Counted from the first letter of the stretch, positions 31,581 to 42,648 are shown. The stretch is 64,000 nucleotides of DNA from Thereva unica (GCA_949987705.1 CATLJY010000178.1:62001-126000); one strand, 5' to 3'. The notes: generated by a model not told the origin, from the letters alone. Translations and numbers: made by a program.

Positions 31581-33474
31581 AAACTTTTTTCAGTTCCATT
31601 ACGTCACCAACTTGAACGGGAGTACTCTCAATTACACCGAGAGGTAAAGAGAAGTGTCCGGCGTGATAAAAGGCAGCAGATAAACGAGCTCGCAGAAAAA
31701 GCGGAAAACGCGGCAAACACAGGCAACAGTAAAGTGCTGTACCAAATTACTAAACAGCTCTCGGGAAAGCACTCTACTAAAAAGCATGCCGTTAAGAGTG
31801 CGGATGGAAGGCTGCTGTGCAGCGACGAGGAGCAGCTCCAAAGATGGAGAGATTATTTCTTCGCCGCCCTGAATGGCTCACTCACACAGGAACCTCAGGA
31901 AAACAGCAACAATGCACAGCCGATAAGAATCAACACCCGGGCCCCATCCAAGACGGAAATAGTAACCGCAATTCATGCGATGGCCAATGGTAAAGCAGCT
32001 GGAAAAGATGGCATCCCGCCAGAATTGTTGAAAGCCGACTCAAGCCTCATAGCAGATGCGCTTCAGCCAATCCTCGAATTAGCATGGAACACCTGTACCT
32101 TTCCGGAGGATTGGACGGAAGGTATCATAGTCAAAATACCCAAAAAGGGGGATCTAACAATATGCGACAACTGGAGAGGCATCTGTCTATTATCTACTGT
32201 GGGTAAAATCTTGTCCCACACTATACTATCAAGAATAAGAGAGGCAGTAGATCAAACGCTTAGAAGGCAGCAGGCCGGATTCAGGAAGGGCCGTTCATGT
32301 ATAGATCACATCAACACCTTAAGAATAATAGTGGAACAGTCTACTGAATTCCGATCCCCCCTTTACCTTGCTTTCGTAGATTATGAGAAAGCGTTCGACT
32401 CGGTTAATAGGAGCTTTATATGCAGGCATTACGGCGACGTGGACTGCCGGATAAGATAATAGAATTGATAAAAGCCCTATACAACAATTCCAAATGCAGA
32501 GTTCTCCATAACGGAAAATTATCCGACAGCTTTGAGGTGAGTTCAGGAGTACGACAAGGATGCTTACTATCCCCATTACTATTTCTTATAGTAATAAATG
32601 ACATTCTTGTTGGCGCTCTAGATAGTAGAACAGGCGGCATACAGTGGGGTTTGCTAGATCGCCTTAAGGACCTCGACTACGCAGATGACATCTGTTTGCT
32701 GGCCCACAGACATCAGGAGCTAAAAAACATGTTAAACAATTTGGCAACAGAAAGTAGTCTAGCAGGCTTAAGGCTGAATCCGAATAAAACCAAAGAAATG
32801 CGGATAAATGCAAACACACTTGAACGAACTGCGCTGAATAACCGTGACGTGGAACTGGTCGATAAATTCTGCTACCTCGGTAGTATTATTACCGAAAATG
32901 GTGGTGCAGAAGAAGACGTCAGTTCCAGAATAAATAAAGCACGAAGCGCATATGCATGCTTGTTCCGCATATGGAGATCAACGGAGATCTCAACCAACAC
33001 CAAATTGCGGCTGTTCAACTCCAACGTTAAGGCAGTTCTTTTATACGGTTGCGAAACATGGAAAGTCACCCAATTCATCACAGGGCGCCTACAAGTCTTC
33101 ATAAACAGATGCCTACGTCGTATCCTAAAAATCCGCTGGCAAGATAGAATTTCAAATGAAGAGCTATGGCGCCGTGCCGGCCAAGAAAGGATAGACGACC
33201 AAATCAGGCGAAGGAAATGGAATTGGGTTGGCCACACCTTGCGACGCGATAACGAAAACCTAGCCAAACAGGCCCTTGACTGGAACCCGCAAGGATCCCG
33301 TCGAGTTGGAAGACCTAGAACAACGTGGAGGAGAACCCTACTAGCAGAGGCCGCAACTACTGGGAGATCCTGGTCAGAGCTAAGAGCTGTCGCGCAAAAC
33401 AGAGTCCACTGGAGGGCAACTGTTTCCGCCCTATGTCCCACGAGGGATTAAGGGGCACATAGATAGATAGATAG
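31581..33474 (+). mobile_element. RTE-like LINE inserted at codon 2-3 of the hAT transposase
   Basis: 5'-truncated non-LTR element, bounded by atggat on both sides (31575-31580 and 33475-33480) and ending in (gata)n at 33457-33474, the short-tandem-repeat tail typical of RTE-type elements. The first 21 bases (31581-31601) are an exact copy of the target sequence at 31555-31575. A decayed relative with the same tail type lies at 44770-46640. Confidence 0.88.
31602..33451 (+). pseudogene. RTE-like reverse transcriptase
   Basis: AAGKDGIPPELLKADSS, FPEDWTEGIIVKIPKKGDL, WRGICLLSTVGKILSHTI, RQQAGFRKGRSCIDHINTLR and LAFVDYEKAFDSVNR (first catalytic Asp) are in one frame; a frameshift at about 32417 moves to LQALRRRGLPDKIIELIKAL, SSGVRQGCLLSPLLFLIVIN and LDYADDICLLA (YADD at 32672-32690). 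The C-terminus reads RRKWNWVGHTLRRDNENLAK and GRPRTTWRR, seen at the end of RTE/Proto2-type proteins. Only one frameshift in 620 codons, so the insertion is fairly young. The endonuclease is lost by 5' truncation. Confidence 0.9.
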
Positions 33475-35426
33475 ATGGATCAAAATTCGCCGTGGTATTA
33501 TTTTAATAAAACAGAATGTAAAAATGCAGGCGTGTGTAAAAAGTGTGCAAAAGTAATAAAAGCAACTGGGGGAAGTACGAGCGGACTCCATACTCATTTA
33601 CGAACTACTCATGATTTTAATTTGCTAAAACGAGGAAAACGTGATAATGAAATTTCATCTATAATAATATCAAATGAGCCAGCGAATAGTCAAGTTTCTA
33701 CATCGAATATTTCAAGTTTTTTTAAAAGTGCAGTGGATGATTCATTTCCCGCTGTTGTATCTCGGCTGATTGCACGTGATGGTATACCATTCAGTAAAAT
33801 TTGCACTTCCTATGATTTGCGAAAATTCTTGACGAATAAGTATAAAAATGTTCCAAGTTCTCCAAACACAGTTCGAGAAATTGTTTTAAAATACGGCGAA
33901 AAAATTCGCAAAGAGATTATAGAGCATATTTCTAAACATAAAGTTGAAGAAAAGTTGGTCAGCCTTACCTTCGACGAGTGGACATCAATTAGCAATCGGC
34001 GCTATATGAATATAAATATTCATTCAGGTGTCAATTTTTGGAATATCGGTTTAACGCGTGTTTCTGGACATCTACCAGCAGAAAAATGTATTACACTGTT
34101 GCAAAAAAAATCGAAGAATTCAACATACTTATGTTTCGAAGATGTCATTGCTATGACCACGGATGGAGCATCAATCATGCAAAAGGTAGCTAGAGGCATC
34201 CAAATAATTCACCAATTATGCATGGCCCATGGTATACAATTGGCGGTTATAAAAATACTTTATAACAATAATAGCTTTTCCGAATACAAAGGGGAACACA
34301 TAAATGAAGAAACACCATACATATTTGATTCGGACGAGGAAGAAGACGAATATGAATTTACGGAAGGTTTTAATATTCTTGGCACCAGTATAATAGGAAT
34401 TCATCTGGATTGGAATGTAATCAGATTCGATACGAAGATTTGGGACCGCTAGTGTCAAAAATACGAAATGTAATAAAATTATTTCGAAGATCTTCAACAA
34501 AAAATGATGCCATATTGCAGAAGTACGTCAAAGAAGAATTTGGTAAAGAACGTAACTTAATTTTAGATTCCCGCACGAGATGGAACAGTATGTTGTCAAT
34601 GTTAGAAAGGTTCTCTGAACTAAAGGTTTGTGTAAGAAAAAGTCTAATTGATTTAAAATCTGATATTACATTTCCTGTTAATGCTTTTGAGCTACTACCT
34701 AATACTATATTGGCATTGCAATTAATTAAAGTAGCAGTGGAAGCATTATGTTGCGAAAATGTAAACTTATATACGGCAGATGTAACTCTTAATTTCATGC
34801 TTAATGAACTAAGCGTGCAAAACACAATTTTGAGTAATCGGCTTAAAGAAGTGCTGATTATTAGAATAAAAGAAAGACGTACAGTATATTCTGACATTTT
34901 AGCATATTTCTTTGATCGGAAGACCTCAAGCGCTGAGGAAGATTACGGCATTTTTCACAAGACCAGTAAATCTACTATTACAAAACATATCATTCAAATT
35001 GTTAAACGCCTTACAAAAAATGAATATCCACAAGGCTGTAGTTCTAGTAATAATATAATAATTGAAAATATTTCAACGGAAACGCAATCTTCAACATTAA
35101 ATTTAACTATGAAGGAAAAACTGCAATTGGTGCTAGAAGGAAAGTCTAAACAAGCACTTGAGCTTGAAAATGAAATAACCCAGGAACCGACAGATGTTGG
35201 GCAAATTGTGAAAAGAGAAATTTTGTTTTTTGAGGAAGAAGGAATTAAGGGGAAATATTTAATGATGGTTTTTGAAAGCCTCAAATCTATTCGGCCAATA
35301 AGTGTGGATTCTGAGAGAGCGTTTTCTGCAGCAGGTATGTTTTGTACGAAAATAAGGTCACGTTTGGGCGACAAAACCGTAGATATATTATGTTTTTTAA
35401 ACGCATATTTTACTAAAAATAAGTAA
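33475..35426 (+). pseudogene. hAT transposase, nearly complete
   Basis: The ATG-GAT that starts the protein lies at 31575-31580 and again, as the LINE target duplication, at 33475. Order: BED finger (CKKCAKVIKATGGS with HTHLRTTH), LTFDEWTSISNRRYM with the first Asp, MTTDGASIMQK with the second, CMAHGIQLAVIK, an acidic stretch at 34330-34360, RTRWNSMLSMLERF, and the dimerisation end SVDSERAFSAAGMF and LCFLNAYF. About 640 residues. One frame change between 34380 and 34440, either a single indel or a small intron, separates two long open halves. Confidence 0.9.
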
Positions 35427-35691
35427 CAAGATCTTTGAAAATAAAATATGGTTATTGAATTTAATGTCAATATTGTTTTACTGAATATACTGTTTTATTT
35501 AATTATTTTTATTGTAACAAAGGTTTGTATATGTATAGCTCTTTCTATTGTTGCATTTCTTTTTAATAATACCGGTATTATACCGGTATACCGGTATTCG
35601 TGAAAAAACAATACCGCAATACCGGTATTGAAAAATCCGGTATTTTTGCAATCCCTAGTCGTAGCCCAATTGGCAATAGAGTTTAGGCTGC

Positions 35692-36992
35692 AATACACAT
35701 ATACTCGTACAAGTATAAAGTATTTTAAGTGAAAGTATAAAGTTTATTTAATTGTTACTTATATCCACTCACTCCAAAATGTGTTGCAATGTTTTGGAAA
35801 TTAAAATATTTGTCTTAAACTTATCACACAAAGATCGGACGATGGATGACTGGGATAATGTAGTTTTTATTAAAAATAGTAGCTAATATATAGTAATAAA
35901 TACATAGTGTATAGTTCATAGGAAATATGTAGTACATAGTACACAGTACATATCGTCGGTTTGATGCAATAGTCACGAAACAGAAATTTTTGCTATTTTA
36001 AACATTGTGCAAATATGCAAAAAAGCCATATTATATTCAGCCAAAGTCACGGATCTAAATTTTTATGGGAATCTACTGGATTCAATTTGAATTTTTTCAG
36101 AACCAGTAAAATAAGTAAAATTAAGCGATTTATATAAATATTTAAATTTATATTGCACACATTCGCTGCTGTGTGCGATGGCGTGCGAGAATATGACATG
36201 AATTTTGAGAGCGGCGCGAGAATATAAAACGAATGCTGAGAGCAGCTTCTGCATTGCAACATTCAAACCCAATCCCTATCACCAAACGCGGGCTATTTTG
36301 CCTCGCACACATATAATTATACGCTGCTGTTTGTAAGTGGAGCTCAACTAAAAGTTTCCATGCTCTAGCCAGCTGCATAGGCACAAGTGCCCAGAAACGA
36401 GGGAGCAACAAAGTGCGCGTGTCGCCATCGAGTGTCCAGAAACGGATGTAGCAACAAAATGCGCGTGTCGCGAATTCTTTGTTTTACCCCCAGCGAAAAA
36501 GTGCCAAACGCGCCTAAAGAAGTTAACACTTCAAAAACTACAAAATTTACAGTCGGGGAAATAATTATAAAATCGTTAACGCTTTTTCTTTTAAAATGCA
36601 TGTTTCAACTAATTATTAAAAACTTTGAAAACATATGAGTTAGTATCACCTTTCATTTTAAAGAAATCAGAAAAGGGTGATATATGTATGGATTAATTGA
36701 ATTTTATTGAAATATGGGTTTAAAAATATAAATTGAGTCAGGTTGTAAGGGAAATAAATATAAAATCTATAACACAAATGGGATGCTCCTACTTCCATAA
36801 GGGAATTTGAAGACATGTAACGGTACTTATCATGAAGGGTCTAAATGGGGAAATAATTCCAAGAATTTCCCAAAATAAAACTGAAGCCCAGGAACTTTTG
36901 TGGATATGGATAAGAAGATATTGGAAACGATTTTATAATTATTTCCTCTACTGTAGTTTAGTCATCAATTTAGTCCCAATTTGCACAGGCCA
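35692..36992. other. Right part of Harbinger element, no further gene seen
   Basis: Should hold the Harbinger 5' leader and perhaps a first exon on the minus strand; none is clear. The region around 36150-36520 is relatively GC-rich with repeated gagagcg and aaatgcgcgtgtcgc words. Confidence 0.4.
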
Positions 36993-38097
36993 TAAGTTCT
37001 TGTAAGTTTTTAGCAAGTTAGTGTTACATTTTAAATGTTCAAACGGTTTTTGTTCAGTTACAAGGACTTTGGAAAAATATCTGTCAAAAGCTCCATGTTC
37101 ACCATAATTTTCGTCATTCTATCTTTTTTCTGCACTATGAAGTTTTATTTAAATAAAAACAAATGCTATTTTTTATTGCATTTTATATTTTTATAACCAT
37201 TTTTTAGTGCAATAAGACACTAGGAACTTAAAAAAATGTAGTTAACTGTAGTTTACAGATTGCCATGCTAATAATAGAAATTCGAAATTAATCCCAATTA
37301 TTTTATAAATTTTCTGTTTTTGGGTGGCGCGTGAATATTCGAGAAGTAAACCACCCACATTCATCAACAAAATGGCATTCGTTTTATAATTTTTGTGTAA
37401 AATTCTGCAATGTTTCCATTATAAAGTACATAGTAAGTAATGTGTCTTGCCTTTCTATTTAATTCCATTATGCCTCTGACTTTTGAAACACACTTAAACT
37501 GCGCTTTCTTTGTTGTTAAAAATATGTACATATATATTATAAAGAATAATAGCTTTTTCGGATGTTCAAAATGTTTCATCTTGTTGGGTGCAGCTTTAGT
37601 TTGTGGCAACAACATATGTATTTGAAACGTGGCTACAGCCCATTTTTCGCCACGTTGTGACCAAAGTTGTTACAAAATAAACATTAAATATCAGCTTTTT
37701 CAGTCGCAATGAAGCTACAGTTGCACTACATATCTTATCTTGCGACTCTTTTACTTGTTAGATTAGCTCCATTGCTACTAGTTTGTGCTAGCTGGGCGCG
37801 AAGTGTGTGTTTTTTCCTCACTTGTGAATCTCAAAATTTTTCAGTCTCACCCTCCATGACACTAATCCAAGTATAACTTCGTTTTTGTGAGTTTTCGAAA
37901 CACTTTACATTTGATTGACACATGACTTGCTTCGTACAAAACTACATAAACATTGCAATCGCTATGAAAAGTGAGGGCAGAAAAACGAGTCCATAGTGTA
38001 ATACCGAACTCATATTCAAAACGGTGTGATGTGATAGACGAGTGATGGATAGTGTAGTTTACCTCAATATAAGTCAAAACCAAGTAAAAAAGACATT

Positions 38098-39128
38098 AGT
38101 CTTTTTCAAGTAATGTTTGTTCCTCTTAGGTTAATAAGGGTTTATCCACGACGGTGTCCTTGGCTTACGCGCGAAGTGCATATTTCAAGAGACTTCCTGT
38201 ATAATCGGCATAAAAAAACGCGTAGTGAGGATATGCGCAAGTTTTACAAACGAGCACGCAATAGAACAGTATCGTTAATTCCTTCAGCTAAACGCTCCTA
38301 TTTTAGTAACCTGCTGGATACAAGTTTGCCTCCCAAGAGGCTAAGGAGTAATCATCACACCGTTTGTATCAAATGTGCTCACACATATCTTCAACTACTG
38401 TCTTACGTGTTCCCAATTTCCAACACAATGAAAGCTAGCGTTGGTGGTACCTATTCCAAAAACAATGTCCCCTTTGCAACCCTCTGATTTCCGTCCAATT
38501 AGTCTTCTATGTTTTTTGTCGAAAATATTTGAAAAAGTAATTTTTATTTCGCATATTGAAAAAAACTGTCTTCTTTCTGAATGGCAACCAGGCTTTAGAT
38601 CGGGACATAGTTGTGAAACTGCACTACTAAAAGTCTCTTCTGATATCTATGATGCCTTGGCCAACCGTAAAGTAACTTTCTTGATTTTACTCGACTTCTC
38701 GAAGGCATTTGATTCGGTTGATCGTGTAAAGCTCTTACAGAAATTAGGTAGTAATTTCGGTCTTGGTTCTACTGCTGTGAAATTGATTCAAAGCTACTTG
38801 TCTGGTCGTTCTCAAATAGTTAAAATCCAGGATAAATTTTCCGAGCCCATACTCCACGCTGTGGAGTGCCACAAGGCTCTATTCTAGGTTTCTTGTTGTT
38901 TATCATTCCCATCAATGACCTTCCTCTTGTAATTAAAAGCACATCTATACACTTATATGCTGATGATGTGCAAATATACATAAGTATGCCCATAGATTCA
39001 ACCGTTGAGTGTATTCGTAGAATTAACGATGATTTGAGAGGTATTTATGATTGGACTGTTATTAAAAAACTGCCCCTAAATTTTAGGAAATCTTCATGCC
39101 TGGTGGTTAGTAAGACTCCCTTTATATA
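38098..39128 (+). pseudogene. CR1-like reverse transcriptase, first part
   Basis: VYPRRCPWLTREVHISRDFL opens the endonuclease-RT linker. VVPIPKTMSPLQPSDFRPIS, SLLCFLSKIFEKV, WQPGFRSGHSCETALLKVS and LILLDFSKAFDSVDRVKLLQ (first Asp) follow; a shift at about 38868 gives [20 protein letters not shown] and [11 protein letters not shown] with the catalytic Asp pair at 38955-38975. One earlier shift lies at about 38470. RT blocks and SKAFDSVD wording place it in the CR1/jockey group. Confidence 0.85.
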
Positions 39129-39385
39129 ATACTAGCAAAAAACCCGCGTGCGTTGCAACGCCTTTAAATAAAAAAAGACTATGTGTGCACAGTCCACGGT
39201 AGGAAAAAAGTATAAAGAGGTAAAAGAACAAATCTTCAAAAATTTATTTTGGATAGGTACCTATTAAAATACTTTTTTTAAAATTTGATGTTAAGCGACT
39301 CCTATCGAAAGACGTAATAGACAACTGGGCAAGCATATCAAACTGAAATTAGCCGGCGTGGACCGGACTTAACCGAAATTATTTT

Positions 39386-39787
39386 TTAATAATTTTTCAA
39401 AATTGCTCTTATAACAACACTTTTATTTTCATTCATGGCTCCTACTTCAGCTGCTTTTGAATAATTTATTCGCGGAATGTAACTGAAACCACAATTCAAT
39501 TTATTAATACTTTGAAAATCTATCAAACTATCCAGGGTTTCGGTTCTTAAGACTTGACCTCGTAAGGAATCAGTTTCACGACATCTTGAGGCTACATGGC
39601 ACATTCGATCAGAATTCAAACGTTCCTCACGCCTTAAAGCATTTTCATTTGCTCTCGAGTTTGCTTGTCGTGTTTTTTGAACACTAAGGCGATGTTCCTG
39701 TTCCATATTACCTTCTACCTGCCGAGCCAATCTTTTCCTCTTCGCATCAGCAGTTGTAGAGTGAATATTTGATTTTCGTCTTGGCAT
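39386..39787 (-). pseudogene. Helitron N-terminal Arg/Ala-rich region
   Basis: MPRRKSNIHSTTADAKRKRL, then repeats such as RQANSRANENALRREERLNS and RMCHVASRCRETDSLRGQ. Insect Helitron RepHel proteins and relatives start with this type of RANE...R..R......ET...R pattern. CGFSYIPRINYSKAAEVGAM then matches the conserved Y-P-x-Y-x..IG.M block that normally precedes a CxxC finger. The frame stops at 39386 before any Rep motif, so most of the protein is gone. Confidence 0.55.
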
Positions 39788-39942
39788 TATAATGGAAACA
39801 AAATAAACCTAAATGCCGATATAATTTCAGTATATAATAGTTTAGCCGATAAAGCTAAAAAGGGATGAAGAAAACCGCTAGGGAGGGGAAATACAGAAAC
39901 TAATACTAAGAAATATGAATATGCACCGAAAAGAAAATATAT

Positions 39943-40209
39943 ATGTGAGGCGTGCAGTTGCAAAACTCGCTAACTGCACTTTTTGAAAAAAATGAGTTAA
40001 CGATGCCAAATTACTCTTTAGGTTATGTTCTACCATTTGAACTATATTTTTGTTCAAAATTTGCTCATAAGGCGTATTTTTCCAGCTGTCAAACATCAAT
40101 AGTTAATTCAAAAGCCAAAGAAAAGCCAAAGTAATTCAAAAGTTTTTGGCGTTTTTCTCAAAATTACTTAACTTGCAGTTAGCGAGTTTTGCAACTGCAC
40201 GCCTCATGT
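39943..40209. mobile_element. MITE with ATGT duplication inside the Helitron-like element
   Basis: Element 39947-40205 (259 bp) has nearly perfect inverted repeats of about 32 bases beginning gaggcgtgcagttgcaaaac, flanked by atgt (39943-39946, 40206-40209). It has no coding potential of its own. Confidence 0.8.
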
Positions 40210-40425
40210 ATATGTGTACTAATTATGTACTGAAAATTATGCAAAAAATAACAAAACTTGCGATTTCGCCCTTTTCATTTCTGCTCCTTTTTTCCACTTT
40301 TCACTTTTAACCGTATATGTAGGTACTAATTACGTACTGAAAATTATGCAAAAAAGGAACAAAACTTGCGTTTTCGCCCTTTTCGTAAGTTTTTTTAAAT
40401 CCACTTCACTTATCTTTTTTCCACT
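40210..40425. repeat. Diverged tandem pair, about 109-bp unit
   Basis: Two units beginning tatgtgtactaattatgtac (40210) and tatgtaggtactaattacgt (40316) share gaaaattatgcaaaaaa and gcccttttc words. Confidence 0.7.
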
Positions 40426-41138
40426 TTTCACTCTTAACCATCAAAACTTCCTTTTGGCCAATTTAAATCTTTTCACTTTTTTATTTTTTATTTAAAACAA
40501 CAAAACTATCAATTTTTGTAAATCTTCACTATTTTTTAAACATTTAAGTTTTCGTTTTCCGCTTTATCTTCTTCACTTCACATAGTCTAGAAAAAATCCC
40601 ATTGGAAATGTTATTGAAGCTTTTTTAATAATCTACCGATCGAAGGATGCCCCTCTATTTGAGGTAAAATTAGCCATCAAACTTCTATTTCGAATTTGTC
40701 GCATCTTCCAAATTCTAAAGTTCTAATTTATTTTAATTTATGCCTTTTTCACTATTCTATTTTTATTTATTTGTTAAAAGTTTTCATGAATAATAACATA
40801 TTCTTGTTCTTCTTTAGAGAAAATTGAGCAATTTTTGGTTATTGGTTAAAATAATGAGCAATTTTTTGGTTACTATGGAGACTTGGGTAAAATATGAAAC
40901 CTAATCTCACAACCGACTTTTCATATGTAAACAAAAATATTCCTCCACCAACCCCCTCGCCGACGAAGTAAGAGTTATTAATAATTTCTTTTAGGGACTA
41001 AATATTAGAAATTTAAATAGCCTATAATCTAAGTTAGGTTATTTTTGATATATTTGGAGAAAATTAATATAATCAGTGCAGGACTTTTTGCGTTTATCCC
41101 GGACAAACAGACGGAATGACAGCGGGCTCTGCTTTATT
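40426..41138. other. No gene in right part of Helitron-like element
   Basis: AT-rich; no coding motif. Only the terminal words already described. Confidence 0.45.
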
Positions 41139-41144
41139 TATATA

Positions 41145-41291
41145 GATTAAGCACACTCACACCAATTATAATAAATAATGTCATTTTGCCTTATGTTGAC
41201 TCAGTCAAAAACCTGGGTGTTGTGCTTAATTCTAAATTTAGTTGTTCTAGTCATACGACCAGAGTTCTTCAACAAGTCTATCGATGCTTAC
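41145..41291 (+). pseudogene. CR1-like RT, second part
   Basis: RLSTLTPIIINNVILPYVDS and VKNLGVVLNSKFSCSSHTTR continue the same protein (the KNLGV.LNS thumb motif), then VLQQVYRCL, where the next insertion begins. Confidence 0.85.
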
Positions 41292-42125
41292 TAGACCAGT
41301 GCAGATACGCTTTTGAAAAGCCAAAAACTAGAAAAATTCTTAGCAGTATATGGAAGGTGGGAAAATTTAGGATAAATGCTACTTAAACAAGGAAAAATCG
41401 AGAGCACCGCAGCAGATGACCGGAAAGGGGGCGGGGGAGCCAAAATGTGAGTTTTAGGGGGTTAAACGTGTTTTTTTGCGATTTCTGAGAAAAGTAGACC
41501 TCCTATCGAAAAACGTTAAATGTAAACGTTGTAGATAATTAAAAGATCTAGAGCTTTTGTTCAAACCATTTTTCGACATAACCTCAAAAAATGGAGAAAA
41601 CGTCAAAAACCGAGTTTTTCGTTTATCATTTTTATCTTTCACAAAAATGATCCAATTTTAATGAAATTTGAGGAAAATGTAGATTTTCATGTTTCGAAAA
41701 GGCCCTATTTTTTTCAAAGCGATTGGTTGTGTAGTTTTGTTTTTATGACCTTAATTTAAAAAAAAGGCCCCATTTTCAATCAAAAAAGTTGGCGAACGAA
41801 TTTTTGATTTTGAAAATTTTGAAGACGGGTTTTTTTTCGTTGAATCCTCTACTTTAAGATGGTGTAAAAAAATGATAGTGTCACAATAGAAAAACATCGA
41901 GAAAAATTCGAAAAACCAAAAACATCCTTTTTCAAATATCGATTTTTCCGTAAACTTCGCTAATTCTTTATCTCTCTTTGACATAAAGCTTTAAGAGTGG
42001 CGCAAAACTGTAAATTTAATGTAATATATTATAAGGGAACTTCAGGTAACAGTTTCAGATGTGAAAAAATTTGTTTAAACAATTATTTCACCCAAGAAAG
42101 CAAGGAAAAAATTACAGTTTTAGGC
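41292..42125 (+). repeat. Left long terminal inverted repeat
   Basis: Matches the reverse complement of 42986-43800. It contains ggaaagggggcgggggagcc near 41424 and an AT-rich remainder. Short open frames in the two arms are mirror images of each other and are not taken as genes. Confidence 0.93.
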
Positions 42126-42261
42126 CGGCCCGCGCACTTCTTTTTATTTAATTTATTGCCTAATAAAATGATTTTTTGAGTTTATGAAGGTATAGTTAGA
42201 AGATTGATCTGATACTACATATTTGATGATGGAAAAATGAAGTACCATTGCGAGTAACTAA

Positions 42262-42648
42262 TTGAAAGCTACAGATTGGGGGTGGAAAAACCATTTAAAC
42301 GGAATAATACCTAAATTTACCGAAAAGAAATTAATTCCTGAAAGTTTGCTTAAATCTATCTGCTGCAGCTGTGAAACTGGTTGTGATAGTAAAAGATGTG
42401 GCTGCCGAAAGCATGGAGTAAAATGCTCCCTTTTATATTCCAATTGTACCGGAGCCAACAACTGTTCAAATTCTGAAAATCAACCAATGGAAGATCTCAG
42501 CGATTCGGAGGAGATTATTAATAATGAAGATTGTGACGAGCTTGAGGACCTTCACGAAGTCGATGACTTTATTGAAGATTCTCAAGAGATTGAAAAATGT
42601 GTTGAGTTTCATGATATGCTGTTGATCCAAAAAATGAGGTATGAATAA
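42262..42648 (+). CDS. CXC (tesmin/TSO1-like) cysteine-rich ORF, partial
   Basis: The frame opens after a stop at 42259 and reads ATDWGWKNHLNGIIPKF, then a cysteine cluster from residue 33: ICCSCETGCDSKRCGCRKHG and VKCSLLYSNCTGANNCSN, which follow the CxC-GC-CxCRK-G-KC-C-C spacing of CXC zinc-binding domains. An acidic C-terminal tail of about 60 residues follows. Such a WGW...CXC arrangement is known from C-termini of uncharacterised, probably transposon-borne arthropod proteins. No ATG precedes it; an acceptor-like gctacag at 42276 suggests it is a last exon. It lies between the two long inverted repeats. Confidence 0.6.
   Translation: MKATDWGWKNHLNGIIPKFTEKKLIPESLLKSICCSCETGCDSKRCGCRKHGVKCSLLYSNCTGANNCSNSENQPMEDLSDSEEIINNEDCDELEDLHEVDDFIEDSQEIEKCVEFHDMLLIQKMRYE

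Larger units (their letters stand above)
31019..35665 (+). mobile_element. hAT transposon with 8-bp duplication GTCGTAGC
   Basis: Element 31027-35657 (4631 bp including an inserted LINE) starts tagggattgcaataccgg and ends with its complement ...gcaatcccta. GTCGTAGC flanks it on both sides (31019-31026, 35658-35665), an exact 8-bp duplication typical of hAT. Both subterminal regions are filled with copies of taccggtat, a palindromic word likely bound by the transposase. Without the RTE insertion it is about 2.7 kb, a normal hAT size. It is one of the best-preserved elements in the window. Confidence 0.95.
28999..36995 (-). mobile_element. PIF/Harbinger element, split by a hAT insertion
   Basis: Flanked by TAA at 28999-29001 and 36993-36995. 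The left end gggcctatgtgaattcagtg and the reverse complement of the right end tggcctgtgcaaattgggac align with gaps, both followed by gactaaa words. Inside are a Myb/SANT-like gene on the plus strand and the DDE transposase on the minus strand, the usual two-gene Harbinger plan. A 4.6-kb hAT element sits in the transposase gene; without it the Harbinger copy would be about 3.35 kb. Confidence 0.82.
28566..38085. mobile_element. Outer inverted-repeat element of the nest
   Basis: The word agtcaaaaccaagt (14 bases) occurs at 28566-28579 and 38072-38085. Between these lie inverted ends: gtaaactacactatccgtcac at 28596 and its complement with one change at 38042-38062; a second shared inverted word, gcccagctagcaca, lies at 28668 and 37784. 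Taking out the Harbinger element (29002-36992) leaves about 1.5 kb. No transposase is visible. A 14-bp duplication is long for a DNA transposon, so the type is open. Confidence 0.6.
39123..41144 (-). mobile_element. Helitron-like element, TATATA duplication
   Basis: Element 39129-41138 (2010 bp) interrupts the LINE; restoring the frame requires removing it plus one of two tatata copies (39123-39128, 41139-41144). It starts atactagcaaaaaacccgcg and ends gcgggctctgctttatt; the inverted pair is short and imperfect (gcaaaaaacccgc versus gcagagcccgc). Its minus-strand ORF has the arginine-rich start of Helitron proteins. Helentron-like elements have short inverted ends and duplications, which fits, but the assignment is tentative. 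Confidence 0.55.

Noticed and set aside
32872..33441. 189-codon minus-strand frame
   Set aside because: Antisense shadow of the RTE C-terminal domain.
34421..35470. Two 158-codon minus-strand frames
   Set aside because: Antisense shadows of the hAT transposase.
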